Counted from the first letter of the stretch, positions 42,161 to 51,959 are shown. The stretch: 64,000 nucleotides of DNA from Alicyclobacillus fastidiosus (GCF_026651875.1 NZ_CP104067.1:1178001-1242000), one strand, 5' to 3'. Made by a program: numbers and translations. Notes: generated from the sequence alone by a model not told the origin.

Positions 42161-43732
42161 TTAGCCTTCGAAAGAGGCGGCTGCAGACTCCTCCATTTGG
42201 CGCAGCTCGATGCGCCGAATTTTGCCACTGTTGGTCTTGGGGAGCGAATCGACGAACACGATAGCTCGCGGGTATTTGTACGGTGCCGTCGTCCGTTTGA
42301 CGTGCTCCTGAAGCTCAGCAACTATGTTCTGGTCCTCGGCGTCATCCGGGTTGCGCAGAATCACAAACGCTTTGACGATATGCCCGCGCTCCGCGTCGGG
42401 ACTTGCAACGACGGCGCACTCGGCCACTTTTGGATGCTTCACCAACGCGTCTTCCACCTCAAAGGGGCCAATCGTGTAACCTGCGGAGATGATGATGTCG
42501 TCGGATCGACCTTCAAACCAGAAGTAGCCGTCCTCATCCACGCGGCCCTTGTCTCCGGTCACGTACCACTCGCCCCGATATGCCCGACGCGTGCGCTCCT
42601 CGTCATCCAAATACCCTTGGAACAGGGTCGGATGTGTCTTGTGGACGGCGATATGCCCAATCTCACCAACTGCGAGCGGATGCCCGTCGTCATCGACGAT
42701 ACTCACGCGTGTGCCGGGAAACGGTTTTCCCATCGATCCGGCCCGAACCTCCATGTCCCGCAACGTCCCCACCAACAAGCTGTTCTCCGTCTGACCGTAG
42801 CCGTCGCGCACCGTGATCTGGAATTGGCGCGCGAACGTGTCGATGACTTCGCGATTGAGGGGTTCGCCGGCGGAGCAGGCGGATCGGAGTGCGATTTGGT
42901 ATTTCGAGATGTCGCGAACCTTCGCCATCAGCCGATACTCTGTGGGAGTCGCACACAATAGCGAGACGCGGTGGTCCTGCATCAGTTGCAAGTAAGTGTC
43001 CGGCTGAAAACGTCCTTTGTACACGAACGCGGTCGCACCGTTGCCGAGGATGGATACGAACGGGCTCCACACCCACTTCGCCCAGCCAGGCCCAGCGGTC
43101 GCCCAAGCGATATCCGTCGGCTTCGCGTCAAACCAGTATGTCCCAGCGACGGCGAGGTGTTCGCGCGGCCACGCGTAGCGGTGAACGACACCCTTGGGGC
43201 CCCCCGTGGTGCCGCTTGTATAGGAAAGAAAAGCGATGTCGCTGTCTTCGGTCTCCATAGAGAGGTCCGCATCGGATACATCGCGCACGAGAGATGCCAG
43301 CGTGGTCCATCCACGTACGTCGCTTCCAACGCTGTAGAAATGAGTGAGGGTTGGACAGTCGACGCGGCTGTCGTCGACTTCGCCCGTCAGGGTGTGATGC
43401 GCGATGACGGCGGTGGCTCCCGCATGGTGGACTCGATATCGGATGTCGCTGCTGCGGAGCATCTCTGAGCCAGGCATGACCGTGGCTCCGGTCTTCAACA
43501 GAGCCAGGTACACGATATACGGTTCCATACCTTTTGGCAGCAGGACCAGGACCCGCGAGCCCTTGTGAATCCCATTGGTCATTAAGGCGCGCGCCAACTG
43601 GTTTGATCGGCGGCGTAATTCGTCGTATGAAAGCTGTTCTATCTCGCCGTACTCTCGCACACAATACACAGCCGTCTTGTCTGGCGTCTGCCGCGCAGTT
43701 TTGTCGACTTCGAAAGCAAAGTTATACCCCAA
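42161..43732 (-). CDS. Acyl-CoA ligase, AMP-forming (medium-chain/acetyl-CoA synthetase-like)
   Basis: A 523-aa ANL-superfamily ligase: A3 motif SYTSGTTGGPKGVVHR, A5 motif DGYGQTENSLLVG, A7/A8 WYVTGDKGRVDEDGYFWFEG and RSDDIIISAGYTIGPFEVED, and the catalytic Lys in PKTNSGKIRRIELRQ. It activates a carboxylic acid to its CoA ester; the layout fits the ACSM-type acyl-CoA synthetases. I place the start at TTG 43732, eight bases after GGGAGG; the longer reading starts before the promoter. A cre box covers the promoter, so expression should fall when preferred sugars are present. Confidence 0.87.
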   Translation of the reverse strand: MGYNFAFEVDKTARQTPDKTAVYCVREYGEIEQLSYDELRRRSNQLARALMTNGIHKGSRVLVLLPKGMEPYIVYLALLKTGATVMPGSEMLRSSDIRYRVHHAGATAVIAHHTLTGEVDDSRVDCPTLTHFYSVGSDVRGWTTLASLVRDVSDADLSMETEDSDIAFLSYTSGTTGGPKGVVHRYAWPREHLAVAGTYWFDAKPTDIAWATAGPGWAKWVWSPFVSILGNGATAFVYKGRFQPDTYLQLMQDHRVSLLCATPTEYRLMAKVRDISKYQIALRSACSAGEPLNREVIDTFARQFQITVRDGYGQTENSLLVGTLRDMEVRAGSMGKPFPGTRVSIVDDDGHPLAVGEIGHIAVHKTHPTLFQGYLDDEERTRRAYRGEWYVTGDKGRVDEDGYFWFEGRSDDIIISAGYTIGPFEVEDALVKHPKVAECAVVASPDAERGHIVKAFVILRNPDDAEDQNIVAELQEHVKRTTAPYKYPRAIVFVDSLPKTNSGKIRRIELRQMEESAAASFEG

Positions 43733-43761
43733 CGCAACAACCTCCCGACTCACGAAAAATT

Positions 43762-43787
43762 CTGATAGCGCTTTCAGTATAGCATAG
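43762..43787 (-). promoter_or_regulatory. Catabolite-response element (cre) on the acyl-CoA ligase promoter
   Basis: CTGATAGCGCTTTCAG (43762-43777) matches the CcpA cre consensus (TGATAGCGCTTTCA core) and is nearly palindromic. On the minus strand it directly follows a -10 like TATACT. CcpA binding here would repress the gene. Inference from sequence match. Confidence 0.7.
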
Positions 43788-43915
43788 CGAGCCAAATAGA
43801 GGGGGGAGATACTGTGTAAGTCAGCGTTCACTCGGCCTGCCGTGGTACTGCGATGCTGGATAGGAATGGTATATCATGCAATGAATGTCTATATGGGGCA
43901 GATGAGGAGTCGGCG

Positions 43916-43944
43916 AAATAGGAACAGGGGGCCTCAGCCCCCTG
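43916..43944 (-). terminator. Terminator of the small secreted-protein gene
   Basis: CAGGGGGC, TGAG loop, GCCCCCTG and then TTCCTATTT on the minus strand. Confidence 0.75.
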
Positions 43945-43966
43945 TGATGCTATGTATTCGTTTCGA

Positions 43967-44212
43967 TCAATACATGACAATCGGCGGGTCTACAATTACG
44001 GTTCCCTGCGACGTCGTGATGGCGAGGTACATATGTGAACCTTCAGTCCACTCTACGAATGATACATCTCCTACGGTCCATGTTTGAGCATTGGCCGGAA
44101 TGGATGACGTCGTGTCTGTACCCGTCGTATCCGCACTTGCGAGAGCTGGTACAGTGACGATTGACGCCAATGACAATGACCCAATGACTACTGCGCGGTG
44201 TAGAGCTTTCAT
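43967..44212 (-). CDS. Small secreted protein of unknown function
   Basis: An 81-aa protein with a clear signal peptide (KALHRAVVIGSLSLASIVTV then PALASA cleavage site). The mature ~50 residues are Thr/Ser-rich at the start and then beta-like (VGDVSFVEWTEGSHMYLAIT). No family is recognised. ATG 44212 has AAGGAG nine bases upstream. The hairpin at 43925-43944 ends the transcript. It lies immediately downstream of the HD-GYP gene on the same strand, 13 bases apart, so the two may be co-transcribed. Confidence 0.65.
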   Translation of the reverse strand: MKALHRAVVIGSLSLASIVTVPALASADTTGTDTTSSIPANAQTWTVGDVSFVEWTEGSHMYLAITTSQGTVIVDPPIVMY

Positions 44213-44225
44213 CCGTAACATCTCC

Positions 44226-45236
44226 TTAGGCTGGATCTGTGTATTCGCGAATTGCCTCCAAGAACGTATCGACTACTCTGGGGTGATACAGTTTTCCTCG
44301 TAGAGATAAAATCTCCTCGATGGCAGCAGATTTCGATTTCGCACCCTGATATGGGCGATTGGAAATCATGGCATCATAACTGTCAACGACAGCGACGATA
44401 GCGGCCCCTATGGAGATTTGGTCTCCCTTCAAGGCATACGGATAACCACTTCCGTCGTAGCGCTCATGATGCTGCTCTGCAATATAACTGCCTTGTGCAA
44501 GATATGGCAAGGGTGATGAATTCAAAATGTCCCTACCATAAATCGTGTGCTGTTTAATTATATCAAATTCTTCCGGCGATAGTCTGCCAGGCTTTAGTAG
44601 AATTTCATCCGGAACATTTATTTTTCCGATATCGTGAAAGAACGCTCCGTAACTTAGAGAAAACAGTTCGGTAGTGGATAGCCCCATTTTCTCCCCGATA
44701 AGTACGGAGAGCCGGCGAATACGTTCGCAATGTTGGGCTGTATATCCGTCCTTTTCGGCTATTTCAATCGCTAGCTTATAAAATTGCCTGGTAGATTCAC
44801 TGTAATGGTGGAATACGTAGTTTGAACAGATATAAAGAAAGCTCGTCTGTTCGACGGCCGTGAAAATGATAAACTCACTGGCTGGCTCACAAGACAGCGT
44901 ATCTCCAGGTCGCAAAATACCTTGCAGATCACCAGAAGCGTACCTTAGTTTGCCGGAGAGCAAGTAAACGGTTTCCAGCTCATTCCAGTCTTTCTGTGGT
45001 GCAATGGCCCACGAACACCCTGACTGAAGCTCATGATGAATGACTTCAGTTCCGTTGCGGCTCGATAGCAGGGACACCACTGTATGGTCAGTCTCTGCTC
45101 GTTCGATGGCGTCTCCACTCGGGATAAAGCGGAGCCAGTTCGGTTGCTTAACGCCTGTCATACTTAACACCTGCTCATCCCAAGGGTAGTAACACAACTC
45201 AGAACCGCTTTTTACATATGATTGCAAGAATATCAT
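44226..45236 (-). CDS. HD-GYP phosphodiesterase with N-terminal cupin-like domain
   Basis: A 336-aa protein. The N-terminal ~130 residues look like a cupin (LETVYLLSGKLRYASGDLQG, ILRPGDTLSCEPASEFIIFT). The C-terminus is an HD-GYP domain: YGAFFHDIGKINVPDEILLK, IKQHTIYGRDIL, and EQHHERYDGSGYP with the HHE-GYP signature intact. HD-GYP enzymes hydrolyse c-di-GMP to GMP; the cupin may sense a ligand. An internal ATG at 45161 with AGGTG upstream is an alternative start. Functionally linked to the GGDEF-EAL protein at 37663. Confidence 0.88.
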   Translation of the reverse strand: MIFLQSYVKSGSELCYYPWDEQVLSMTGVKQPNWLRFIPSGDAIERAETDHTVVSLLSSRNGTEVIHHELQSGCSWAIAPQKDWNELETVYLLSGKLRYASGDLQGILRPGDTLSCEPASEFIIFTAVEQTSFLYICSNYVFHHYSESTRQFYKLAIEIAEKDGYTAQHCERIRRLSVLIGEKMGLSTTELFSLSYGAFFHDIGKINVPDEILLKPGRLSPEEFDIIKQHTIYGRDILNSSPLPYLAQGSYIAEQHHERYDGSGYPYALKGDQISIGAAIVAVVDSYDAMISNRPYQGAKSKSAAIEEILSLRGKLYHPRVVDTFLEAIREYTDPA

Positions 45237-45239
45237 ACC

Positions 45240-45498
45240 AAAAAACGCCGAACCACGAGTAGAAAAACAGCACCTTAATGGTTGGCAATTGTTGTGGTTT
45301 TGCCACGCACATTGATATGAACGATCCCAAAATTATTCGTATACGCGCCAAATAATGCTTCCCATCCAAGGTTCCGAGATAGGTCGAAATATTTCTGATT
45401 TTATCGAATTAAATATTCGGAACGTTGTGCAGGAATTTAATCTAGCGCTCCGAATATCATTTTATAAGTTTGTTTAACATCCAAATAAAAGGTGAGGG
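45240..45498 (+). promoter_or_regulatory. Regulatory region of the glycoside cluster
   Basis: ATATTCGGA (45413-45421) and TCCGAATAT (45449-45457) are perfect 9-bp inverted arms 27 bases apart. AGTTTGTTTAACA at 45467-45479 resembles half of a XylR operator. Both lie just upstream of the transporter remnant. I infer that the ROK protein at 51960 may act here. No gene is visible in the region. Confidence 0.45.
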
Positions 45499-46159
45499 AT
45501 CAAATGTTGTCTTACGGCAAGTGTTCTCGTCACTGGATGTGGAAATTCGGGTGCCGGCGGAAATGGTTCAAGCGGTGCATCCGGGACTTCGAGCAAGAGC
45601 ACCGCAATCACTATCTGAGTCATCCAAACAGGAGCTTCGCAACAGGTTGTGCAGAATATGTCGCAGGCGTTCAACAAATCACATCCAGACATTCAGTCGA
45701 CAGTGCAATTCTTCGAAAACGATCCATATAAGCAAAAGATTCAAATTGCAATAGGTACACACAACCCTCCAGATATTTTTACCGGTTGGGGCGGCGGCGT
45801 GCTGAAGTCGTACATCGATGCAGGAGATGTGTACGATCTCACTTCTGACCTTGAAATCAGACCCGGACTGGGCAAATCGGTTTCTTCCATCCGTTATGAA
45901 ACCGGTTACCTTGAAGGCAAGGTGTACGGTATTCCGATTCGTCCAGGCGTGGAACAATTTCTTGTTTCCGTTGGTCCTCACCCAGAGTAACAGTCCCCGT
46001 GTCATGCCGATGGCCATCGTCAGTTTTCAAGGGCAGTATACGATGAATGTCCCAGTGACCATGGCGGCTGTCATTCTTTCAGCGCTGCCGCTGATCTTGG
46101 CGTACATGTTTGGACGTCGTTACTTGCTCCGGGGCATGCTTGCTGGATTTGGAAAATAA
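45499..46159 (+). pseudogene. Sugar ABC transporter remnant: binding protein joined to permease tail
   Basis: One frame shows a lipoprotein signal end ASVLVTGCGNSGAGG and a Gly/Ser linker, then TGA in place of an expected Trp (ITI-stop-VIQTGASQQVV), then QAFNKSHPDIQSTVQFFEND and PDIFTGWGGGVLKSYID, a solute-binding protein. The start region is also shifted: the ATG after GGTGAGGG is out of frame. From about 45945 another frame gives AWNNFLFPLVLTQSN... and ILAYMFGRRYLLRGMLAGFG, the C-terminus of a MalG-type permease. The rest of the binding protein, one permease and most of the second are deleted. It precedes the GH3 gene, whose substrate importer it must once have been. Confidence 0.8.
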
Positions 46160-46178
46160 GGAGACTGGAGGCGTGACA

Positions 46179-48554
46179 ATGAGCGCAACTTATCAGAACA
46201 CTGAACTTTCGGTAGAAGAAAGAGTAGATTTGTTGCTCGCTGAGATGACCATCGAGGAGAAAGCCGCGCAACTGACGGCGGTCTGGGCATACGAGGTACT
46301 CGATGGACTGGAGTTCTCAGAGGAAAAGGCAAAGCGGCACTTTCGCGACGGGATTGGGCAAATCACGCGGATCGGCGGTGCGACGAACCATGGGCCAGTG
46401 GGTACGGGACGCATCGCGAACGAAATCCAGCAGTTCCTCACCCATCGGACCCGCCTTCAAATTCCTGCTATCGTCCACGAAGAGTCGTGTAGTGGCTATA
46501 TGGCAAAGGGGGCGACGTGCTTCCCGCAGTCGATAGGCATCGCCAGCACCTGGGATGAAACGATTGCTCGGCGCGTCGGTGCGGTGATCCGCGAGCAAAT
46601 GCGCGCAGCCGGCGCCCATCAAGCCTTGGCGCCGCTGCTGGACGTGACGCGGGACCCGCGGTGGGGACGGGTTGAGGAGACGTTTGGTGAAGACCCGTAT
46701 CTCGTCGCACAAATGGGCATTGGCTACGTTGAAGGGTTACAGGGTGATCGTTTGACCGATGGCGTGATTGCGACCGGGAAGCATTTTGTGGGGTACGGGA
46801 TTTCGGAAGGTGGAATGAACTGGGCCCCAGCTCATATTCCTGAACGTGAATTGCACGACGTCTACCTGCACCCGTTTGAGGCGGTGGTACGCCAAGCGAA
46901 GCTGGGTTCCATCATGCCAGGATATCACGAACTGGATGGGATTCCTTGTCATCACAGCGAGCGGCTACTTGTCGACGTGCTGCGCAACACGTGGGGCTTT
47001 GAGGGGATTGTCGTATCGGATTACTTTGCCGTCAACATGCTTCACGAATACCATCATGTCGCGCGCGACAAGGTGCAGGCCGCGCAGTTTGCGGTTCAGG
47101 CGGGCGTCGACGTCGAACTGCCGAGTCGTGACGTATACGGAGAAGCGCTCATTGAGGCCGTCAACAGCGGTCTCGTCGGGATAGATGAAGTCGACCAACT
47201 GGTTCGTCGAGTGTTGACGATGAAGTTCCGACTCGGATTGTTCGAGCATCCGTACGTCGACACTGGGCGAGCGCTCGAAGTGTTTGACAACGCGGAGCAG
47301 CGAGCGCTGGCGAAAACGGCCGCGCAAAAATCCATCGTGTTATTGAAAAACGAACAACAGCTGCTCCCACTGAACGCGAACGCCCTGCAAAAACTCGCGA
47401 TCATCGGACCGAATGCAAATAGCATCCGCAACATGGTAGGTGACTACGCGTACCCGTGCCACATCGAGTCGCTCTTGGAAATGCGCGACCAGGACAACGT
47501 CTTCGAAACGCCGATGCCGAATGACGTTCAACTAGTCCAGCAGTTCGTGCCAATGCAGTCCATCCTCGAATCCATTCAGGAGAAAGTGAACGGACGAGTG
47601 CAAGTGGCCTATGCAGAGGGCTGCTCGGTTACAGGATCGGACGAGTCCGGCTTCACAACTGCGCTAGACATTGCGCGAGATGCCGACGTCGCGATTGTGG
47701 TGGTAGGCGATAAGGCAGGTCTGACCGACGACTGCACGACAGGTGAATCCCGTGACCGAGCGACACTTGGTCTCCTCGGGGCACAACAGGCGCTCGTGGA
47801 GGCAGTCGTCGAGACTGGGACACCGACGGTCGTCGTATTCGTCAGTGGCCGGCCCCTTGCGACGCCCTGGATTGCAGAGCACGTGCCAGCCATCGTGGAG
47901 GCGTGGCTGCCTGGCGAAGAAGGCGCGTCTGCAGTGGCGGATGTTCTGTTTGGCGATTACAACCCCAGTGGTCGACTCCCGATCACCGTACCGCGATCGG
48001 TCGGACAGGTGCCCATTTTCTACGCGCACAAACCGTCCGGGGGCCGCTCGCACTGGAAAGGCGAGTACGTCGATGAAAGCAACAAACCACTCTATGCATT
48101 TGGCCATGGGCTGAGCTATTCCACGTTCGACTACAGTGACCTTGTCATCTCGTCCGAGGCGATTGACGTACATGGGGGTGTAGACGTTTCCTGTGTCGTG
48201 ACGAACACTTCGGCTATCGCTGGAGAAGAGGTCGTACAACTTTACGTCCACGACGTCGAGGCGGACGTGACGCGACCATTGCAAGAGCTTCGCGGATACG
48301 CTCGAGTGTTCTTGAGACCGGGTGAACGGATGCAGGTAACCTTCACGCTATCCGCACATCAACTCGGCTTCTACAATCGGGGGTTGCGGTATGTGGTGGA
48401 ACCTGGCGTCATAGACGTGTCCATAGGCGCCGCGTCAGATGACATTCGATTGAGAGGACACTTCACCATTGACGGAGAAGTGACGGATGTGGAGTCGGAG
48501 AAGATTTTTACGACGACCGTGAACACGTCGTCACTGGGAGAGGGAGCACAATGA
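46179..48554 (+). CDS. GH3 beta-glucosidase/beta-xylosidase
   Basis: A 791-aa glycoside hydrolase family 3 enzyme. N-terminal TIM barrel: LAPLLDVTRDPRWGRVEETF, GKHFVGYGISEGGMNW, and the nucleophile Asp in FEGIVVSDYFAVNML. Alpha/beta sandwich domain: SIVLLKNEQQLLPLN, AIIGPNA; VAIVVVGDKAGLTDDCTTGE. C-terminal fibronectin-III-like domain: VSCVVTNTSAIAGEEVVQLYV. No signal peptide, so it cleaves imported oligosaccharides in the cytoplasm. ATG 46179 follows GGAGG. It heads an operon with xylulokinase (4-base overlap), favouring xylosides. Confidence 0.92.
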   Translation: MSATYQNTELSVEERVDLLLAEMTIEEKAAQLTAVWAYEVLDGLEFSEEKAKRHFRDGIGQITRIGGATNHGPVGTGRIANEIQQFLTHRTRLQIPAIVHEESCSGYMAKGATCFPQSIGIASTWDETIARRVGAVIREQMRAAGAHQALAPLLDVTRDPRWGRVEETFGEDPYLVAQMGIGYVEGLQGDRLTDGVIATGKHFVGYGISEGGMNWAPAHIPERELHDVYLHPFEAVVRQAKLGSIMPGYHELDGIPCHHSERLLVDVLRNTWGFEGIVVSDYFAVNMLHEYHHVARDKVQAAQFAVQAGVDVELPSRDVYGEALIEAVNSGLVGIDEVDQLVRRVLTMKFRLGLFEHPYVDTGRALEVFDNAEQRALAKTAAQKSIVLLKNEQQLLPLNANALQKLAIIGPNANSIRNMVGDYAYPCHIESLLEMRDQDNVFETPMPNDVQLVQQFVPMQSILESIQEKVNGRVQVAYAEGCSVTGSDESGFTTALDIARDADVAIVVVGDKAGLTDDCTTGESRDRATLGLLGAQQALVEAVVETGTPTVVVFVSGRPLATPWIAEHVPAIVEAWLPGEEGASAVADVLFGDYNPSGRLPITVPRSVGQVPIFYAHKPSGGRSHWKGEYVDESNKPLYAFGHGLSYSTFDYSDLVISSEAIDVHGGVDVSCVVTNTSAIAGEEVVQLYVHDVEADVTRPLQELRGYARVFLRPGERMQVTFTLSAHQLGFYNRGLRYVVEPGVIDVSIGAASDDIRLRGHFTIDGEVTDVESEKIFTTTVNTSSLGEGAQ

Positions 48555-50083
48555 GTAGATTGGAAGTCGTTTTGGGCATCGACGTGGGGACTTCCGGCAC
48601 GAAGGCCATCGCAGTCGATGCACTCGGTCAGGTGCAGGCGTCCGCGTCGTCCAACTACGAGATGGACGTTCCCAAAGTCGGCTATGCCGAGCAACATCCG
48701 GACCTCTGGTGGGGGGCTGCGGTGGAGAGCGTGAAATCGGTCGTTGGGCTGCTCAAGGGGAAAGGCTACGACGTAGCGGTTCAGAGCATCAGCTTCTCTG
48801 GCCAGATGCACGGACTCGTCGCACTCGATGACGACGGTCACCCCCTGCGCCCGTCCATCATTTGGTGTGACGTGCGGACGACCGCCGAGGCAGATTGGTT
48901 GGAGCGTGCCCTCTCTCGCGAGCAGATTATCGAGTGGACCAACAACCCGCCGCTGCCAAACTTTACGGCGACCAAGTTGCTGTGGGTGAAGGAGCACGAA
49001 CGGGAGGTGTACGGCCGGATTAGGCAAGTGATGTTGCCAAAGGACTACGTGCGCTTTCGCATGACCGGGCGCTACCACGCGGAAGTCACCGATGCCTCGG
49101 GCACGCTGTTGTTCGACGTCAGTCGCCGCCAGTGGTCGCAGCCGATGTGCGACGCACTCGGCATCCCGCAAAGTTGGCTGCCGGAGATGGTAGAGGCTTC
49201 CACTGTGACCGGGGAACTCACGGCTGAAGCGGCGCGGCTGATGGGCTTGCAACCAGGCATCCCGGTCGTGGCAGGCGCTGGGGACCAGGCTGCAGGAGCC
49301 CTCGGTGTAGGCGTCCGGCGGCAGGGTCAAGTGTCGATGGTGCTCGGCACCTCGGGCGTCGTCCTGACGCCCACCGCTAGTCCCGTTGTGGACGCATCCG
49401 GCGCGCTCCACAGTTTCTGTCACGCCTTGCCAAACACCTGGTTCATGATGGGGGTCACTCAGGCTGCCGGGGGATCCCTGGAGTGGTACCGGGAGACGTT
49501 CGAGGCGACAGGTGTGTCTACAGGCGGGCGCGAAGACACCTTTGAAGCGCTGCTTGGCGGCGCCAGTCAGGTCGTCCCTGGCAGTGAGGGGCTCATCTTT
49601 TTGCCTTATTTGATGGGAGAGCGCACGCCCATTCTCGATCCGCTCGCGCGCGGCGCCTGGCTCGGCCTCTCGCGCAGACATCGCCAAGCGCACTTGGTCA
49701 GGGCCCTGCTCGAAGGCGTGTCACTGAGCCTCACCGACTGTTGGAACGCCATGGAAAAGCAGGGTGTGAAAGCGGCAGAGTGGCTCATCTCCGGAGGTGG
49801 AGCCAACAGCCGACTCTGGGTCGAGATTCTCTCTGCGTGTGTGAAACGACCGCTGCAGGTCGTTCAAGCTCGCTATGGCCCAGCACTTGGCGCGGCGATG
49901 ATCGCCGCCGACGGAGTGGGCTTTGGTGCGCGCCGCGACGGCGTGCTCGACTGGGTCCAAAAAGGCGATGACATCGCCGGGCCGACTGATTGGCAGGCGT
50001 CGTATGAGCGCCTCTACTCGCTGTACCAAACTGCATACGTGCAGTTGAAAGACGTGTTTCACGCGCTGGCAGATGAATCCTGA
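48551..50083 (+). CDS. xylB: Xylulokinase
   Basis: A 510-aa FGGY-family kinase: LGIDVGTSGTKAIAVD (phosphate loop), SISFSGQMHGLVALD (xylulose-binding SGQMHG typical of XylB), PLRPSIIWCDVRTTAEADW, VVAGAGDQAAGALGVG and ISGGGANSRLWVEILS. It phosphorylates D-xylulose for the pentose phosphate route. The ATG overlaps the GH3 stop (ATGA), so the two are coupled. No xylose isomerase gene is in the window; it may lie elsewhere or the Gfo/Idh enzyme may provide another path. Confidence 0.93.
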   Translation: MSRLEVVLGIDVGTSGTKAIAVDALGQVQASASSNYEMDVPKVGYAEQHPDLWWGAAVESVKSVVGLLKGKGYDVAVQSISFSGQMHGLVALDDDGHPLRPSIIWCDVRTTAEADWLERALSREQIIEWTNNPPLPNFTATKLLWVKEHEREVYGRIRQVMLPKDYVRFRMTGRYHAEVTDASGTLLFDVSRRQWSQPMCDALGIPQSWLPEMVEASTVTGELTAEAARLMGLQPGIPVVAGAGDQAAGALGVGVRRQGQVSMVLGTSGVVLTPTASPVVDASGALHSFCHALPNTWFMMGVTQAAGGSLEWYRETFEATGVSTGGREDTFEALLGGASQVVPGSEGLIFLPYLMGERTPILDPLARGAWLGLSRRHRQAHLVRALLEGVSLSLTDCWNAMEKQGVKAAEWLISGGGANSRLWVEILSACVKRPLQVVQARYGPALGAAMIAADGVGFGARRDGVLDWVQKGDDIAGPTDWQASYERLYSLYQTAYVQLKDVFHALADES

Positions 50084-50098
50084 AAGGGGCACGAATCC

Positions 50099-50728
50099 AT
50101 GAAAAAAGCACTCGTCGTCTATGGCGGATGGGAAGGGCACTATCCTAAGGACATCGCCGAAATGTTCGCAGGGCTCCTCGAACAAAGCGACGTTCGCGTG
50201 ACGTTGTCCGACACGTTAGATGCGTTTTCCAGCGTCGACGATTTGCGGCAATACCAACTTATCGTCCCGCATTGGACGCAGGGCGACATCACCTCGGAAC
50301 AGTTTGCGGCACTGCGGCAGGCCGTTCACGATGGGGTGGGTCTGGCTGGCATTCACGGCGGCATGGGTGACGCCTTCCGCAACGTTCCAGAGTATCAGTA
50401 CATGGTTGGCGGCCAATGGGTGGCGCATCCGGGAAACGACGGCGTCACGTACGGCGTCAACATCGTCGACAAGGAGCACGTCATCACTGCTGGCATATCC
50501 GACTTCACCGTCACCTCAGAACAGTATTACATGCATATCGATCCCGCCATCCACACACTCGCGACAACGAACTTCGGCGAGGTTGCGATGCCTGTGGCGT
50601 GGACGAAGACATACGGAGCGGGCAAGGTGTTTTACCATTCGCTCGGCCACAAGCCGGACATCGTGGCGATGCCAGAGGTCACGCGCTTGACGATACAAGG
50701 CATGCTGTGGGCGGCAGCCGACAATTAA
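50099..50728 (+). CDS. ThuA-like (trehalose utilisation) protein
   Basis: A 209-aa protein of the ThuA family, class I glutamine-amidotransferase-like fold: ALVVYGGWEGHYPKDIAEMF, LIVPHWTQGDIT, GVGLAGIHGGMGDAFRNVPE, VVAHPGNDG-type WVAHPGNDGVTYGVNI and GAGKVFYHSLGHKPDI. ThuA proteins accompany sugar oxidoreductases in disaccharide/glycoside operons (3-keto sugar routes); their reaction is not firmly established. It lies between xylB and a Gfo/Idh gene, a usual partner. ATG 50099 follows AAAGGGGC. Confidence 0.87.
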   Translation: MKKALVVYGGWEGHYPKDIAEMFAGLLEQSDVRVTLSDTLDAFSSVDDLRQYQLIVPHWTQGDITSEQFAALRQAVHDGVGLAGIHGGMGDAFRNVPEYQYMVGGQWVAHPGNDGVTYGVNIVDKEHVITAGISDFTVTSEQYYMHIDPAIHTLATTNFGEVAMPVAWTKTYGAGKVFYHSLGHKPDIVAMPEVTRLTIQGMLWAAADN

Positions 50729-50752
50729 AAACAGGGCACGGGAGGGGATCAC

Positions 50753-51880
50753 ATGATACGCATCAACGTCGGAGTCATCGGTTGCGGGAACATCAGCGCC
50801 ATTTATCTCAGTAATCTGTCGAAGTTCCCGAACGTCCGCGTGTTAGCCTGTGCGGACATCGACATCGAGCGCGCCAAAGCTCGCGCGGTGGAATTCAACG
50901 TCAAAAAGGCGTGTAGTGTTGAGGAATTGTTGCAGGACGAGGAGATTCAACTGGTCGTCAACTTGACGATTCCACAGGCGCATGCAGAGGTGTGCCTTCG
51001 CGCGCTGGAAGCGGGCAAGCACGTACACGTGGAGAAGCCGCTCGCCACCGACACCGCGAGCGCGCGGCAGATTGAGAGCGTCGCCACAGCGCGCAACCTG
51101 CGCGTCGGCGTGGCGCCAGACACGTTTCTTGGCGCAGGACTTCAGACCACCCGTAAAATTCTCGACGACGGTTGGATTGGTCGGCCTGTTGCCGCAACCG
51201 CGTTTATGATGTCACACGGCCACGAGCGTTGGCACCCAGACCCGGCGTTCTTCTACCAAAAGGGCGGTGGTCCAATGTACGACATGGGGCCGTACTACCT
51301 GACCGCGTTCGTTCATCTGCTGGGCCCTGCGAATCGCGTAACGGCGTCCACGCAAACGTCGTTTCCAGAGCGGACCATCCTCAGTGAGCAAAAGCGCGGG
51401 GAGAAAATCCAAGTGGAGGTTCCGACGCATATCGCCGGCATCGTCGATTTTGAATGCGGCGCCGTCGCCACGCTCGTCACGAGTTTTGACGTGTGGCACG
51501 CTGAGCTTCCGCGCATTGAAATCTACGGGACAGAGGGGACTATCAGCGTGCCGGACCCGAACACGTTCGGCGGCCCTGTCCGAGTCCGTCGCTATGATGC
51601 CAACGAGTGGATAGAGATGCCTCTGACGCACGGTTTCTCCGAGAATAGTCGCGGACTGGCCGTCGCCGACATGGCGGACGCCATCATGAAGGACCGCCCA
51701 CACCGCGCAAGTTTGGAACAGGGGCTGCATGTGCTCGAAATGATGGAGGGATTTCACACGGCGTCGACTCAGAACCGACATGTCGAGCTGGCGTACAAAT
51801 GCCAACGCGCAGAGCCTCTGCCAGTGGGGTTCTCCCTTGACAACTTCTTTTCTACCAGCCAAATTGCTATACTTTCTTGA
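50753..51880 (+). CDS. Gfo/Idh/MocA family oxidoreductase
   Basis: A 375-aa NAD(P)-dependent sugar dehydrogenase: Rossmann motif VGVIGCGNISAIYLSNLSKF, the EKP motif GKHVHVEKPLATD, YDMGPYYLTAFVHLLG and IEIYGTEGTISVPDPNTFGG. It oxidises a sugar or sugar-like alcohol; partnership with ThuA suggests a keto-glycoside intermediate. ATG 50753 follows GGAGGGG. Sits in the operon GH3-xylB-thuA-gfo. Confidence 0.9.
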   Translation: MIRINVGVIGCGNISAIYLSNLSKFPNVRVLACADIDIERAKARAVEFNVKKACSVEELLQDEEIQLVVNLTIPQAHAEVCLRALEAGKHVHVEKPLATDTASARQIESVATARNLRVGVAPDTFLGAGLQTTRKILDDGWIGRPVAATAFMMSHGHERWHPDPAFFYQKGGGPMYDMGPYYLTAFVHLLGPANRVTASTQTSFPERTILSEQKRGEKIQVEVPTHIAGIVDFECGAVATLVTSFDVWHAELPRIEIYGTEGTISVPDPNTFGGPVRVRRYDANEWIEMPLTHGFSENSRGLAVADMADAIMKDRPHRASLEQGLHVLEMMEGFHTASTQNRHVELAYKCQRAEPLPVGFSLDNFFSTSQIAILS

Positions 51881-51959
51881 AGATTTAGTAGCATCATCGC
51901 ACCGTGTCCAAGGACAGGAGTGACAGACATAGAGAATGCGATAGAGGAGATTGACGATT

